Part shown: positions 47,681-59,000 of the stretch, in pieces
How the letters are laid out: each line of letters starts with the position of its first letter
Position numbering within the stretch: position 1 is the stretch's first letter
DNA from: Schistocephalus solidus
Lineage: Eukaryota > Platyhelminthes > Cestoda > Diphyllobothriidea > Diphyllobothriidae
Assembly (NCBI GenBank): GCA_017591395.1
Contig: WEDG01012042.1
Span: 1 to 64,000, forward strand
Direction of reading: 5' to 3'
Length of the DNA stretch: 64,000 nucleotides
Notes under the pieces: model-generated
Databases searched by the model: none
Seen by the model: only the letters and a program-made list of their open reading frames with translations
What the model was told of the DNA's origin: nothing
Made by a program: the position numbers and the translations under genes

Positions 47681-48074
47681 CTGGGATATGTAATGGCATT
47701 GTGTAAACGGCGGAGAATGGAGATTTCAGGCAACCGGCCTATCTCATTAGTGCAAATGTTTCATATCATATGACACCAGATTTTAATGACTCTGCAATTA
47801 ACACAACCGCCCGATCAACTGTGAATGGCTTAAAACCTGAAGCGGAAAGGAGATAAAACTTCCGGTTTAGAAGCTGTCAATACGGATAAAGTTTCAGAAA
47901 GGATAATTTATACATCGCTCTAAGCAAGACACGGAAAAAGGACACATCCTAGCCTCCTTGGGGTCGTCATCACCCTCCATCAGGACAACACTCCTTATGG
48001 ACTAGACTAGACATCGATATTCGAATAAAAAAAAGTCAGAATGGACGTTTGATTTGAATGGCTAGGGATCTCAC

Positions 48075-48454
48075 CTTTAATGCAACCTTTTGGTACTGAA
48101 CATTGCCGTCGACGTCGGTCGTTTGAAGACAGCCCTCCCACACTTTTCCAAATGCGCCGCACCCAATGTAATGCAAAAAGCGGATTCGAGAGGAGGGAAT
48201 GTGCATGTCCTGGTAGATTTCGTTGTTATCTGAGAAGACATTGCCATACAGGGAATTGAGCTCCTGATTCCAAACAGGTTCAAATGTAGACAGGTCCATC
48301 GGGGCGCCTCCAGTTCCACTGAGACTCGTAGTCTTGGTGGCGGCCAGACTTGTGTCTTGGAGGGAGCCGTTAAGCAGGCGCATTTGTCCCCCACCGCTGG
48401 CACGGTTGAGGCTAATGATGAAGGGGTGCTTTCCTTTTGGGAAATCACGCCGAC
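48075..48454 (-). CDS. ROS1: ROS1-like RTK exon: juxtamembrane region and kinase P-loop
   Basis: 380 bp after acceptor ...CCGTCTTGAAG, ending at AAAG before the donor GTGAGA (phase 0). It encodes RRDFPKGKHPFIISLNRA, a Ser/Thr/Gly-rich juxtamembrane stretch, then LYGNVFSDNNEIYQDMHIP and the start of the kinase domain. The nucleotide-binding loop is HYIGCGAFGKVWEGCL (GxGxFGxV), and the exon ends in YQKVALK, whose final Lys is the beta-3 ATP-binding lysine. The juxtamembrane Tyr residues are possible phosphorylation sites (inference). Confidence 0.92.
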
Positions 48455-51400
48455 CTTCAAGACGGATAGACATAAATAAAGACATACATTAACTAGGGCT
48501 TTTTCAAAATTAAACGAATGTAAAAAAGGTTTTAACAGGATACTACTCCTGTTTTGCTTCCACGGTGAACTGATAACACATACCACATCAAAGGCGGCTT
48601 CACTCTACCAGGTTCCTGAACAAACGTGAGAATTATTGAAAAGGCTGACTGAAAGTATTCAGCCAGTCGATACCAGGAGGAAGACCGCTTGGTTTAAAAG
48701 GAAAGTCAGCATATTTTTCAGTAATAAGAAGGGAGAAACATACTTCATCAACGGAAAAAATGAGAAGTGAGACTAGTAACAGGACGGGAGACGGGAATGC
48801 GTCCATACCTGTGTTGTAGGTGGTGGTCCCTTGTAATACAGAGGATTACCTATTCTGATATTCGTTCATGATCCCGTCATTTAACCCTGTCTGAATATTT
48901 TACTCATGCACTTCTAACTTAAATTTTGCCACATTTCCGAGAAATCGCAAGCAGTGACCAAGATCTTACTTACTTGTAGGTAATCCACCCTTCTCCACTC
49001 TTAGGCCCGAGAAGCCTCATATTGTACAACGAGTCTAATTATGCCTTGAGATTGAAAGTCTACTAGTTAAGTCAAGAACTTAGAATCGGCCAGAGGCGAT
49101 AGGGATACTCGAAGTTTCATCGGAATACCTTTTATCAAGCAAACTTTAAGGCAATAGGTAAATGAGGATGCTTTACTTTGCCCTGAAGCTCAGGTATAAA
49201 ATCCAAATATGAACGGTAGCTTTAATGCAACGGAGTAGTGTATAATTCGAGTTAAGAAGATTCAACGAAACCTTTAGTAATTATTTTAAGCGGATGTGAA
49301 TTATTCATTTAATTAGTATTATTTTTTTCATATTTGGAATTATTAACATTTAAAAAAGACATTTTGTCAATATGAAATGGTTATAACCAACGACTTCTTT
49401 CCTCATTAAGAACTGGTTAAAACCCTTATTACTTGTGACGTTTTCCAAAAAAGTAATCATTTAACTAGTAGGATTTTAAATACGAGAGAACCTTTGATTT
49501 TAGCTAAAAAATAGTTTTTAAAATTTCAGTGGAATAGAGAGTTCCAAGTATTTGCAAGTTCAATGGCCATGTCTTCAGTGCATGTCGGTCGCGCAAAATC
49601 GAAAAGGAAATATTTTTACGTGCCAGGCACGATGGAATAAAAATAAGTCTGACCTTGTCTGCATTTAAAATAAAAATGAGCGAAAGTCGAATTTGCTTGA
49701 CAGGCGCACACCAAGGATGCCACTAAGCGCAACAACTTATTCGTTAAAATACTAAGTCTAATAAACTGACAAATTCTCATATAATAGACATGCCATGAAA
49801 AGTTAGTGCACTTATATGAGTACCTGACAACTATGGAAATGTGCAAGCCACTAAAAGGTTGATTCGGTCGCAGTGGATTTTAGACTGGAAAAAATTGTCA
49901 AGCTGACATGGTTTCGAGATTAACCCTCATTTCTGCGCCAAGATCACCACTACTAAGAACTCCCAAAGGAATGTGGTTTTCTCAGAAGGAAGTTTGTGAA
50001 TGAACCTGCGGAAGAAAGCAACGCTGTCGTCTATATTGAGCGTTGACTTCATCTGTAAGGAGAATCCACGAAACTTTAGAATCCATCCATCGGGGTTTCA
50101 TAGGAACCCAAATTACACAATCCGTTTTTTGGAACATAAAGTACAGCAGCAAAATCTTACTCATTCAGGCATTGTCTAAAAGGTGTAAAGTTGCTGAGTT
50201 ACAGACATTGAAACAGCTTCCAGAATATCTACCTGATGTTAGAGGTTGCAGGTCAGCCGTCATTACTTCACGCGAGAAACTCAGTCTTTCAATAAAGATT
50301 CCACATTTTTTATCATTTGCCATCAAAATGTCTTAATAAATGCTCTCTGAGAGTCCGATGTACTTTCTTCGGACACATGAATTAACGACTGACACTGGAA
50401 TGCCCCACCCCCGAAATGCCTCTTCATTCATAGCACCAAAGTGCATAGCGAACGGGGGTAATTATGCTGACAAGTACAGCAGATCATTTCCAGTCAGAAC
50501 GGCGGTTTTCATCGTAGCAGGGAATTTTTTTGATATAATACAATTAGCGTTTTCGTTAATTGCCATGATAATGCCGCCAGGAAATCCACAGAAGGTAATT
50601 ACTTCATCAGCCGATTTGGACGTTATGGTTGTCGGACTGGTTCAAGCGCGGTCGAACGCACTTTTCCGCCATCCGAATACGCAGAATATTTGCCAGCGGT
50701 CAGCTGCTTGGCTCTCCTACATTCGCTCAAATCAGAAGACAAATAGAGCAGACCGGATCCGAACTTCATAAGTTGTGGTTTACAAAAAGGATGCCCCTCT
50801 AACGTGTTATTGAAACGGTGCTGACTGTCAGCACCGTGGACTGCTTAGTTCCAGAACAACAGTTCGGCACAAAATACAATCAGGATTTTGCACTTTTAAA
50901 CTGAATAAAGGCTTCAAGCGGTAACAGAAGACTATCGATTTGATGCGAGCATGTAATGTCATTTCTGTATGGGACACATGACCCACCAAGTCAGAACTTA
51001 CGGTACAATAAGAGCATTGAAAAAGGACAGGTACAGCTTTCGAAAAGTGAAAAAAGGAGCATCGATTTGTAGACTCGAGGAGAACAGCATAAGATACAAG
51101 TCACCATGTCGTCGCAGGCACGCCGGATACAGAAGCAGAGTTAAGCTCAGCGCTAATAGCAATATCTACTTCATCTACGGTATGTTCATTTTTCAAATCG
51201 CCCAATAGGTCTTCAGGTGGCGAACGGATCCCAAAACGCCCGAGTTGTAATAAAATCATGCAAAAAGTCTTTTGTTATCAAGAGCTATAAAGAAAGTAAG
51301 CTGATATGAATGAGTCCGGTGGAAATTTGTACCAAAGTGTTCCAATCAGTGGGGTAACTCAAGATAACGGCCTTATTTATTTTGCTTACCGCCAAAGATC

Positions 51401-52000
51401 CCTGGATCAGTTTCCACTGCTGGGCTGTTCACTTGGACTCGAAGTACAAAAACGTGTATTTAGTTAAACGTTACATGAACACCAGTCGTCTTGGTTGACT
51501 GGAAACTCAGACTCACTGCAACCAAAACCGCATTAGACTACTGGAAATATCAGTAGGACATTTAAGTCTGCAAGCATACGAAAAGTTTGTTTTATGCATA
51601 CTAGATTTGTAGCTCTCACAGCAAATAAACTAATAAATCATAGTGTACGTTCTTACGGTTGTTGTGGCATAACATGCTTTGGGAATGAAATACGCGCACT
51701 GACCTCACAAATGCGTCTGGGTAACTTTAGGAAAAAGTGCTCTCACTCACTCATACATTTCAAACATTTAAAGGATTCATGATGGATTATTTTTCACACG
51801 GTGGAGTTATATGTTGCACATATTTATTTATTTTAAGAACTGTGATGTAAAAGGACACTGTACGAATACTCCTTACATGAAATGGTAGCTATCAACTCAA
51901 GGAGCCAGAGGGTAGAAATGAAGACGGATAGGAATTTATTAACTATAAATCCGAAAGAGGGAACTCGTTAACCACTTAACCTATAGGAATATCAACTCAC
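48455..52000. other. RTK intron 2
   Basis: 3.5 kb, AT-rich. The only notable item is a perfect 10-bp hairpin at 50815-50837. Frames at 50043-50771 have no recognisable domain. Confidence 0.5.
50815..50837. repeat. Perfect hairpin, 10-bp stem and 3-base loop
   Basis: ACGGTGCTGA, CTG, TCAGCACCGT. No T-run or coding neighbour explains it. Confidence 0.9.
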
Positions 52001-52099
52001 GTCTGTACACGATAACTGCAGTTAGGAGAAGTAGAAAAAGGAAGGAAGCCACGCCCAGAGCCGTGTACGTAAAGATCACCGATGCTTTCGAGGAAAAAG
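52001..52099 (-). CDS. ROS1: ROS1-like RTK exon: transmembrane helix
   Basis: 99 bp between the acceptor TTCTTACTGCAG and the donor GTGAGT. With the G carried from the FN3 exon it reads AFSSKASVIFTYTALGVA followed by SFLFLLLLTAVIVYR, a hydrophobic helix of about 23 residues. The stop-transfer signal RRRR is completed by the next exon (C + GT = Arg). Topology is therefore FN3 outside and kinase inside. Confidence 0.85.
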
Positions 52100-52825
52100 C
52101 TGCAGTAAGAAGCAAAAACAATGTGGTCACGGAAATATTTGTACTTCAATTAGAAATATAGTTTTCGAGCCAGTAACCCCTAACCCCTTCTATGCCTCCA
52201 AATACATACTATCCACCTCAGATAGTGGAATATAAAATTTCAAATCGATATAAGCCAATCTGCATGCATAATTTAATGCACATATTTTTATATGCATACC
52301 GCAAAATGGTATTAATTAAAATCGCCCAGACTCAAGAATTATATATTACTGGGAAAGCACTTTGAATGAAGATTTTGCAGGAGATATGTCCGAAAAATTG
52401 GTGGAATATGTGTGTGCACCCTTCGTTAGTATATATGGTGCGAGTATGGTGAAACCTCTTTTGGTTCTTCTGGTGGTGCTGCTTGTTTAGATTACACGTA
52501 TTATGCAGTCCTCGAATTAAATGTAAATTCTTTCGAATCAAATTGGTAGCAGAAGTTTTGGCCTGGCCCTAACATTCGCGTCCCATAATATTATCTATAT
52601 GTCCCCTAAATACGTCACAAACTTATAAGGTTGAATCCCTAGTGCCAACAACCTGAAGTTGGTTACTGCAGGGTGCGGACGACTAAGATGCTAAAAATGG
52701 CCAGCCTCCTCTCAGTTGTCTTTTTCGGAACTCGATTCTGCAAATATTATTGGTCTTAATGCGATTGCTCGCGAAGACTCTACATTGAGGTTCATTGGTA
52801 AACTGTACAAACAGATCCTGCAACC

Positions 52826-53165
52826 CGATTGGTGGCTGGAATTCCTACGAAAATGAGATTCCTGGTAAACACAAGGGAATTTGCAATGTCCATTACTGGT
52901 TTATTAACCGTCATCAAAGAGCCATACCCAACCCCTGAGGGCACATTAACTAAGGTTCGAGCCCGTGAACTTTTGATGAGCAGTCCAAAACTCGGACCCA
53001 CTCCACCACGGGCTCATTATCTTGCCAATTTAGATCGGGATTCTCCCCTGTCCTTGTCAGCAACGTTCATCTGCTTATACTACTAGTCCTTGTGCGGCCG
53101 CTGGTGTGGCTTGACAGTGAGCGCCAAGGCCAAACGGGACGAGTGAGTCCCACAACTGCGCAGTG
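52826..53165 (-). repeat. SINE-like copy: hairpin module plus tRNA-like plus decayed hammerhead
   Basis: Most complete dispersed version. On minus: GGGAC/GTCCC and a GC-rich hairpin module (53165-53088), tRNA-like segment with GAGCCCGTGGTGGAGTGGG and GGGCTCGAACC (about 53010-52945), then a decayed hammerhead (TTGATGA...GTAA) at 52882-52926. It shows the order of modules in the repeat family. It lies in the intron between FN3 and transmembrane exons. Confidence 0.75.
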
Positions 53166-54072
53166 AAGCATTCATCCGCCAGTGTCAATATTTCTGACCT
53201 AGACCGACAAGACAACGAACCCGAGGCGCAGTGGTGCCTAACCGAAGACTCCGTGGCTGCATGACATTCCTGCTAATAGGCATCTACCGCATTCAGTTAC
53301 CCGGCCGGTATTGACTGCGTCCGCTCCAATTTATCCTTGAAAATTGATATGCCTACTGGTTTATGCCTATTTGAGTGCATCGTTTCCAGCAATTCACCAC
53401 CTTTCTTCATTGCACACGCGCCAATGCTACCAGTGTTCCCCATGCAAGTGCGTGCCCACTGCGTGTAGGCGGACACCTGGGACAGATAGTTTCATTTCGT
53501 CCCTGCTGGCTGATGCTCATGCATACGGGTTGTGGACAGTTTTTATAGTTTGGCTACAATAGTCTACATCAAAGATGGAATGTACAATTTTGTAAAAAAA
53601 GTCTTTTCTACTGAGCTGTCCTTAGTGAGTGTACTGAAAGCAATGGACGCCTATGGGTACTAACTTCACTAAAACACAATGTCTTTTGCAGGGCATGGCT
53701 AAAAGTTAGCCGGTTTGGTGCATTACCTATCCACCCGATGAGAAGTTTTAGGTAATTTCGAAAATTTCACACAATAAGAATTATTTCGTTTCCGAAAAAT
53801 TCCATCGTTTTAATTAAATTTCATGCGATGTGCGGTTCTTTAAATTATATTTGCTTGTGTAAAGACCACGAAAACTTAAAATGAGATGAAAACAATTTCC
53901 GATTACCTTCGTCTTTGTATATAAAATAATAGTTTGCGAAAATACCAAACCAATAAAACTTCTGTACTAGCTGTAAGATGTGGTACTTCTGAGTAAATCT
54001 TAGTCTGCTAGTTCAGAGAAGACTACTTTTGCCGGCAGTGCTTATAAATGAAAACATTCAAACCGAACGCAC

Positions 54073-54263
54073 CGTTGATTGCAGAGAGGGGGGGTTTGAT
54101 AAGCTTCAAGGCTGGATCGCTTTCACCAACCGAATTAACGGCACGAAGGCGGATTTCCGTTGGGCTACTTACGGGGAGGGTAAAATTGACCCTCGGCTCG
54201 GGGTCCAAGTGTGTCAGAAGGTTTGACCACTCTGTTGTCGAATTAGCCTCAGCTGATAAGGAT
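54073..54263 (-). CDS. ROS1: ROS1-like RTK exon: membrane-proximal FN3 segment
   Basis: 191 bp, starting after the acceptor TTGTCTGCTTTAG and ending before the donor GTGCGT (phase 1 at both ends). It encodes about 63 residues, including SLSAEANSTTEW and then EIRLRAVNSVGESDPALKL. The block xxRxRAVNSxGES is the F-G strand signature of fibronectin type III domains just outside the membrane in ROS1/sevenless receptors. It splices in phase to the transmembrane exon. A truncated duplicate of this exon lies at about 62125-62263. This is the most 5' exon I can support. Confidence 0.8.
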
Positions 54264-55250
54264 CTAAAGCAGACAATTATGCAAAATGGCCACGTTTATA
54301 GAAGGCAAAAGGGCGTTGGGACTATAAAGGGTAAGCCAATCCGAAGTCCCGAATTAAACAGGTCTGTCGAGAAGTTGTCCAAAGTGGACGTTTATTGGGC
54401 ACTCACAGTGTACCATGGAAAGTTCCATGTCTATCTTAAATGTTTGATGCCAGGAATTCCATGATCTAAGTGACCAGATGGACTGTTGATCCCGAGATAA
54501 CATTACTAGCTGGATCTCATCTTAAAGACTGCGGTTAATGGATCTGTAGGCCAGCTTCAGTCAAAGCGTTTTATCGGAATGCTATGTTCAAGGCGAGGCA
54601 AATTTTGAACATTAAAACCAAACGTACAGACCTAGAAAAGGGTAGATTTACGTAAACCCGAGGTACATTTGAAGGCAAAGATAATTGAAAAGTTGATTCA
54701 ACGAACAGTGGCAAACTGCGCAGTACGCAGGCAACACTTTGAAAAGTATTTCTGGGACCTGCGCAGTCGGTTGTTACACCTCGCAAATGTACCCAAAATT
54801 GAAAGATAACCTAGCAGGAAATGCTTTCGAATGGGCTGATTAACTGGAAGTTATTTTACAACGGTCTGCATCCCTCAACATTTTCAACTTCCAAGAAAAA
54901 ATGTTTATATCTATGGAAGTACTGAACGGGATCAAGGAGACCGCCAATATCTAGTAACCACTGTGAGACCCCAGTCTCAACCCCAGGTTAAAGGACCTAA
55001 GGATCGAACCAAAATTCTTTGGTTATTGGGTATTATGTAGGCCGACGCTGCATTACTGAGCAATGTCTCTGTTGTACTGGTGGTTTTAACTGGGATGATT
55101 AATTATGGTAGAAGGCGTTGCGGTATATATGCTTACATTACTAACCACTGTGCGGCTGCTGGTGGGGCTCTTAAGTGAGCCCCAAGGCAACACGGGACGA
55201 GTTTGTCCCATAACCGATATGTGAGCGCCCACATATATATATATATATAT
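54130..55250. repeat. Segmental duplication, left copy
   Basis: About 1.1 kb nearly identical (about 92% by eye) to 62118-63226, same orientation. It contains most of the FN3 exon with its splice acceptor, intron sequence, and a SINE hairpin module (stems GGGGCTC/GAGCCCC at 55164-55183 and GGGAC/GTCCC at 55194-55209). It ends in an AT run where the 305-bp array starts. Confidence 0.9.
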
Positions 55251-55283
55251 TGATAATGTGGAACCGACAAAGACAAGGAAGAC

Positions 55284-55287
55284 CAAA
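55284..55287 (-). terminator. Possible Pol III terminator in the last unit of the array
   Basis: The final unit in the minus-strand direction has TTTT on minus (AAAA on plus at 55284-55287), where the other units have CC(G/T). I found no other run of four T on the minus strand in the array, so Pol III could read through all units and stop here. Inference from one site. Confidence 0.3.
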
Positions 55288-55894
55288 ATGGCCATTTCTG
55301 GCTTATTAGCCGTCATCAGCCAGTCATACCCAATCCCAAGTGTGGAACCACCTGGGATTCGAACCCGCGACCTTTGGCATTTGAGTCGAACGCTCTCTAC
55401 CATTGAGCCACGGGCTCGTTGCTTTGTCGGTTGCGATCGGGAAATATGATGATAGTGTGTGGCTCACCGATCTGCTTAAGGGACATTTATGTTCAGTTGT
55501 GCCCTGGACCTCAGACTAGAGTACTCACAGGCAGTCGCATAGCGACGTGTAGCATATGTTGATAATGTGGAACCGACAAACACAAGGGAGACAGGAATGG
55601 CCATTTCTGGCTTATTAGCCGTCATCAGCCAGTCATACCCAATCCCAAGTGTGGAACACCTGGGATTCGAACCCGCGACATTTGGCATTTGAGTCGAACG
55701 CTCTACCATTGAGCCACGGGCTCGTTGCTTTGTCGGTTGCGATCGGGAATATGATGATAGTGTGTGGCTCACCGATCTGCTTAAGGAACATTTATGTTCC
55801 GTTGTGCCCTGGAACTCAGACTAGAGTACTCACAGGCAGTCGCATAGCGACGTGTAGCATATGCTGATAATGTGGAACCGACAAAGACAAGGGA

Positions 55895-55939
55895 GACCGG
55901 AATGGCCATTTCTGGCTTATTAGCCGTCATCAGCCAGTC
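55895..55939 (-). ncRNA. Candidate hammerhead ribozyme, representative array unit
   Basis: Same 45-nt layout as at 5354-5398. By eye the core (CTGATGA and GAAA) is kept in units starting at 55281, 55590, 55895, 56202, 56511, 57127, 57433, 57739, 58044, 58655, 58960, 59568, 60789 and 61399. It is broken in 56819, 58350 and 59874 (GAAA to GGAA), 59264 (one base lost), 60179 and 60484 (C3 to U), and 61094 (U4 to C). Predicted cleavage follows the U after ATGGCCAT, so tandem RNA would give monomers of 305 nt starting CCGGUC. The ATGGCCAT palindrome could let two units pair as a double hammerhead. Confidence 0.65.
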
Positions 55940-55966
55940 ATACCCAATCCCAAGTGTGGAACACCT

Positions 55967-56028
55967 GGGATTCGAACCCGCGACCTTTGGCATTTGAGTC
56001 GAACGCTCTACCATTGAGCCACGGGCTC
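55967..56028 (-). promoter_or_regulatory. tRNA-like internal Pol III promoter (A and B boxes), representative unit
   Basis: On minus: GAGCCCG, A-box TGGCTCAATGGTAGAGC and B-box GGGTTCGAATCCC. Spacing equals that of a real tRNA. The loop triplet at the anticodon position is CAA, but the stem has mismatches and the acceptor halves do not pair. Present in all units with few changes. Confidence 0.7.
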
Positions 56029-59000
56029 GTTGCTTTGTCGGTTGCGATCGGGAATATGATGATAGTGTGTGGCTCACCGATCTGCTTAAGGAACATTTAT
56101 GTTCCGTTGTGCCCTGGAACTCAGACTAGAGTACTTTCACAGGCAGTCGCATAGCGACGTGTAGCATATGTTGATAATGTGGAACCGACAAACACAAGGG
56201 AGACAGGAATGGCCATTTCTGGCTTATTAGCCGTCATCAGCCAGTCATACCCAATCCCAAGTGTGGAACACCTGGGATTCGAACCCGCGACCTTTGGCAT
56301 TTGAGTCGAACGCTTTCACCATTGAGCCACGGGCTCGTTGCTTTGTCGGTTGCGATCGGGAATATGATGATAGTGTGTGGCTCACCGATCTGCTTAAGGA
56401 ACATTTATGTTCCGCTGTGCCCTGGAACTCAGACTAGAGTACTCTCACAGGCAGTCGCATAGCGACGTGTAGCCTATATTGATAATGTGGAACCGACAAA
56501 CACAAGGGGAGACCGGAATGGCCATTTCTGGCTTATTAGCCGTCATCAGCCAGTCATACCCAATCCCAAGCGTGGAACACCTGGGATTCGAACCCGCGAC
56601 CTTTGGCATTTGAGTCGAACGCTCTACCATTGAGCCACGGGCTCGTTGCTTTTGTCGGTTGCGATCGGGAATATGATGATAGTGTGTGGCTCACCGATCT
56701 GCTTAAGGAACATTTATGTTCCGTCGTGCCCTGGAACTCAGACTAGAGTACTTTCACAGGCAGTCGCATAGCGACGTGTAGCATATGTTGATAATGTGGA
56801 ACCGACAAAGACAAGGGAGACCGGAATGGCCATTCCTGGCTTTATTAGCCGTCATCAGCCAGTCATACCCAATCCCAAGTGTGGAACACCTGGGATTCGA
56901 ACCCGCGACCTTTGGCATTTGAGTCGAACGCTCTACCATTGAGCCACGGGCTCGTTGCTTTGTCGGTTGCGATCGGGAATATGATGATAGTGTGTGGCTC
57001 ACCGATCTGCTTAAGGAACATTTATGTTCCGTTGTGCCCTGGAACTCAGACTAGAGTACTCACAGGCAGTCGCATAGCGACGTGTAGCATATGTTGATAA
57101 TGTGGAACCGACAAAGACAAGGGGCAGACCGGAATGGCCATTTCTGGCTTATTAGCCGTCATCAGCCAGTCATACCCAATCCCAAGTGTGGAACACCTGG
57201 GATTCGAACCCGCGACCTTTGGCATTTGAGTCGAACGCTCTACCATTGAGCCACGGGCTCGTTGCTTTGTCGGTTGCGATCGGGAATATGATGATAGTGT
57301 GTGGCTCACCGATCTGCTTTAAGGAACATTTATGTTCCGTTGTGCCCTGGAACTCAGACTAGAGTACTCACAGGCAGTCGCATAGCGACGTGTAGCATAT
57401 GTTGATAATGTGGAACCGACAAAGACAAGGGAGACCGGAATGGCCATTTCTGGCTTATTAGCCGTCATCAGCCAGTCATACCCAATCCCAAGTGTGGAAC
57501 ACCTGGGATTCGAACCCGCGACCTTTGGCATTTGATTCGAACGCTCTACCATTGAGCCACGGGCTCGTTGCTTTTGTCGGTTGCGATCGGGAATATGATG
57601 ATAGTGTGTGGCTCACCGATCTGCTTAAGGAACATTTATGTTCCGCTGTGCCCTGGAACTCAGACTAGAGTACTCACAGGCAGTCGCATAGCGACGTGCA
57701 GCATATGTTGATAATGTGGAAACGACAAACACAAGGGAGACCGGAATGGCCATTTCTGGCTTATTAGCCGTCATCAGCCAGTCATACCCAATCCCAAGTG
57801 TGGAACACCTGGGATTCGAACCCGCGACCTTTGGCATTTGAGTCGAACGCTCTACCATTGAGCCACGGGCTCGTTGCTTTGTCGGTTGCGATCGGGAATA
57901 TGATGATAGTGTGTGGCTCACCGATCTGCTTAAGGAACATTTAGGTTCCATTGTGCCCTGGAACTCAGACTAGAGTACTCACAGGCAGTCGCATAGCGAC
58001 GTGTAGCATATGTTGATAATGTGGAACCGACAAACACAAGGGAGACAGGAATGGCCATTTCTGGCTTATTAGCCGTCATCAGCCAGTCATACCCAATCCC
58101 AAGTGTGGAACACCTGGGATTCGAACCCGCGACCTTTGGCATTTGAGTCGAACGCTCTACCATTGAGCCACGGGCTCGTTGCTTTTGTCGGTTGCGATCG
58201 GGAATATGATGATAGTGTGTGGCTCACCGATCTGCTTAAGGAACATTTATGTTCCGTCGTGCCCTGGGACTCAGACAAGAGTACTCACAGGCAGTCGCAT
58301 AGCGACGTGTAGCATATGCTGATAATGTGGAACCGACAAAGACAAGGGAGACCGGAATGGCCATTCCTGGCATATTAGCCGTCATCAGCCAGTCATACCC
58401 AATCCCAAGTGTGGAACACCTGGGATTCGAACCCGCGACCTTTGGCATTTGAGTCGAACGCTCTACCATTGAGCCACGGGCTCGTTGCTTTGTCGGTTGC
58501 GATCGGGAATATGATGATAGTGTGTGGCTCACCGATCTGCTTAAGGAACATTTATGTTCCGTTGTGCCCTGGAACTCAGACTAGAGTACTCACAGGCAGT
58601 CGCATAGCGACGTGTAGCATATGTTGATAATGTGGAACCGACAAACACAAGGGAGACCGGAATGGCCATTTCTGGCTTATTAGCCGTCATCAGCCAGTCA
58701 TACCCAATCCCAAGTGTGGAACACCTGGGATTCGAACCCGCGACCTTTGGCATTTGAGTCGAACGCTCTACCATTGAGCCACGGGCTCGTTGCTTTGTCG
58801 GTTGCGATCGGGAATATGATGATAGTGTGTGGCTCACCGATCTGCTTAAGGAACATTTATGTTCCTTGTGCCCTGGATCTCAGACTAGAGTTCTCAAAGG
58901 CAGTCGCATAGCGACGTGTAGCCTATGTTGATAATGTGGAACCGACAAACACAAGGGGAGACCGAATGGCCATTTCTGGCATATTAGCCGTCATCAGCCA

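Larger units (their letters stand above)
28605..54263 (-). other. ROS1: ROS1/sevenless-like receptor tyrosine kinase gene (3' eight exons)
   Basis: Eight minus-strand exons join without a phase conflict: 54263-54073, 52099-52001, 48454-48075, 47680-47244, 42493-42296, 39706-39572, 35091-34928 and 29712 to about 28605. They encode an FN3 segment, one transmembrane helix, a juxtamembrane region, a complete tyrosine kinase domain and a long Gln/Ser/Tyr-rich tail. Assignment to ROS1/sevenless rests on the activation loop DVYKNDYYRKRNEP and LPVRWMSPEAI, and on FN3 next to the membrane. ALK/LTK (GCQYLEE..HF.HRDIAARN is shared) is the nearest alternative, but those receptors lack FN3. The beta-propellers and other FN3 repeats expected of ROS1 are not seen; they probably lie beyond 64 kb. 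Introns are 0.4-5.2 kb and full of repeats. Confidence 0.85.

Noticed and set aside
50043..50771. Two adjacent plus-strand frames of 97 and 143 residues
   Set aside because: No domain recognised. They lie inside an RTK intron and are not distinguishable from chance.
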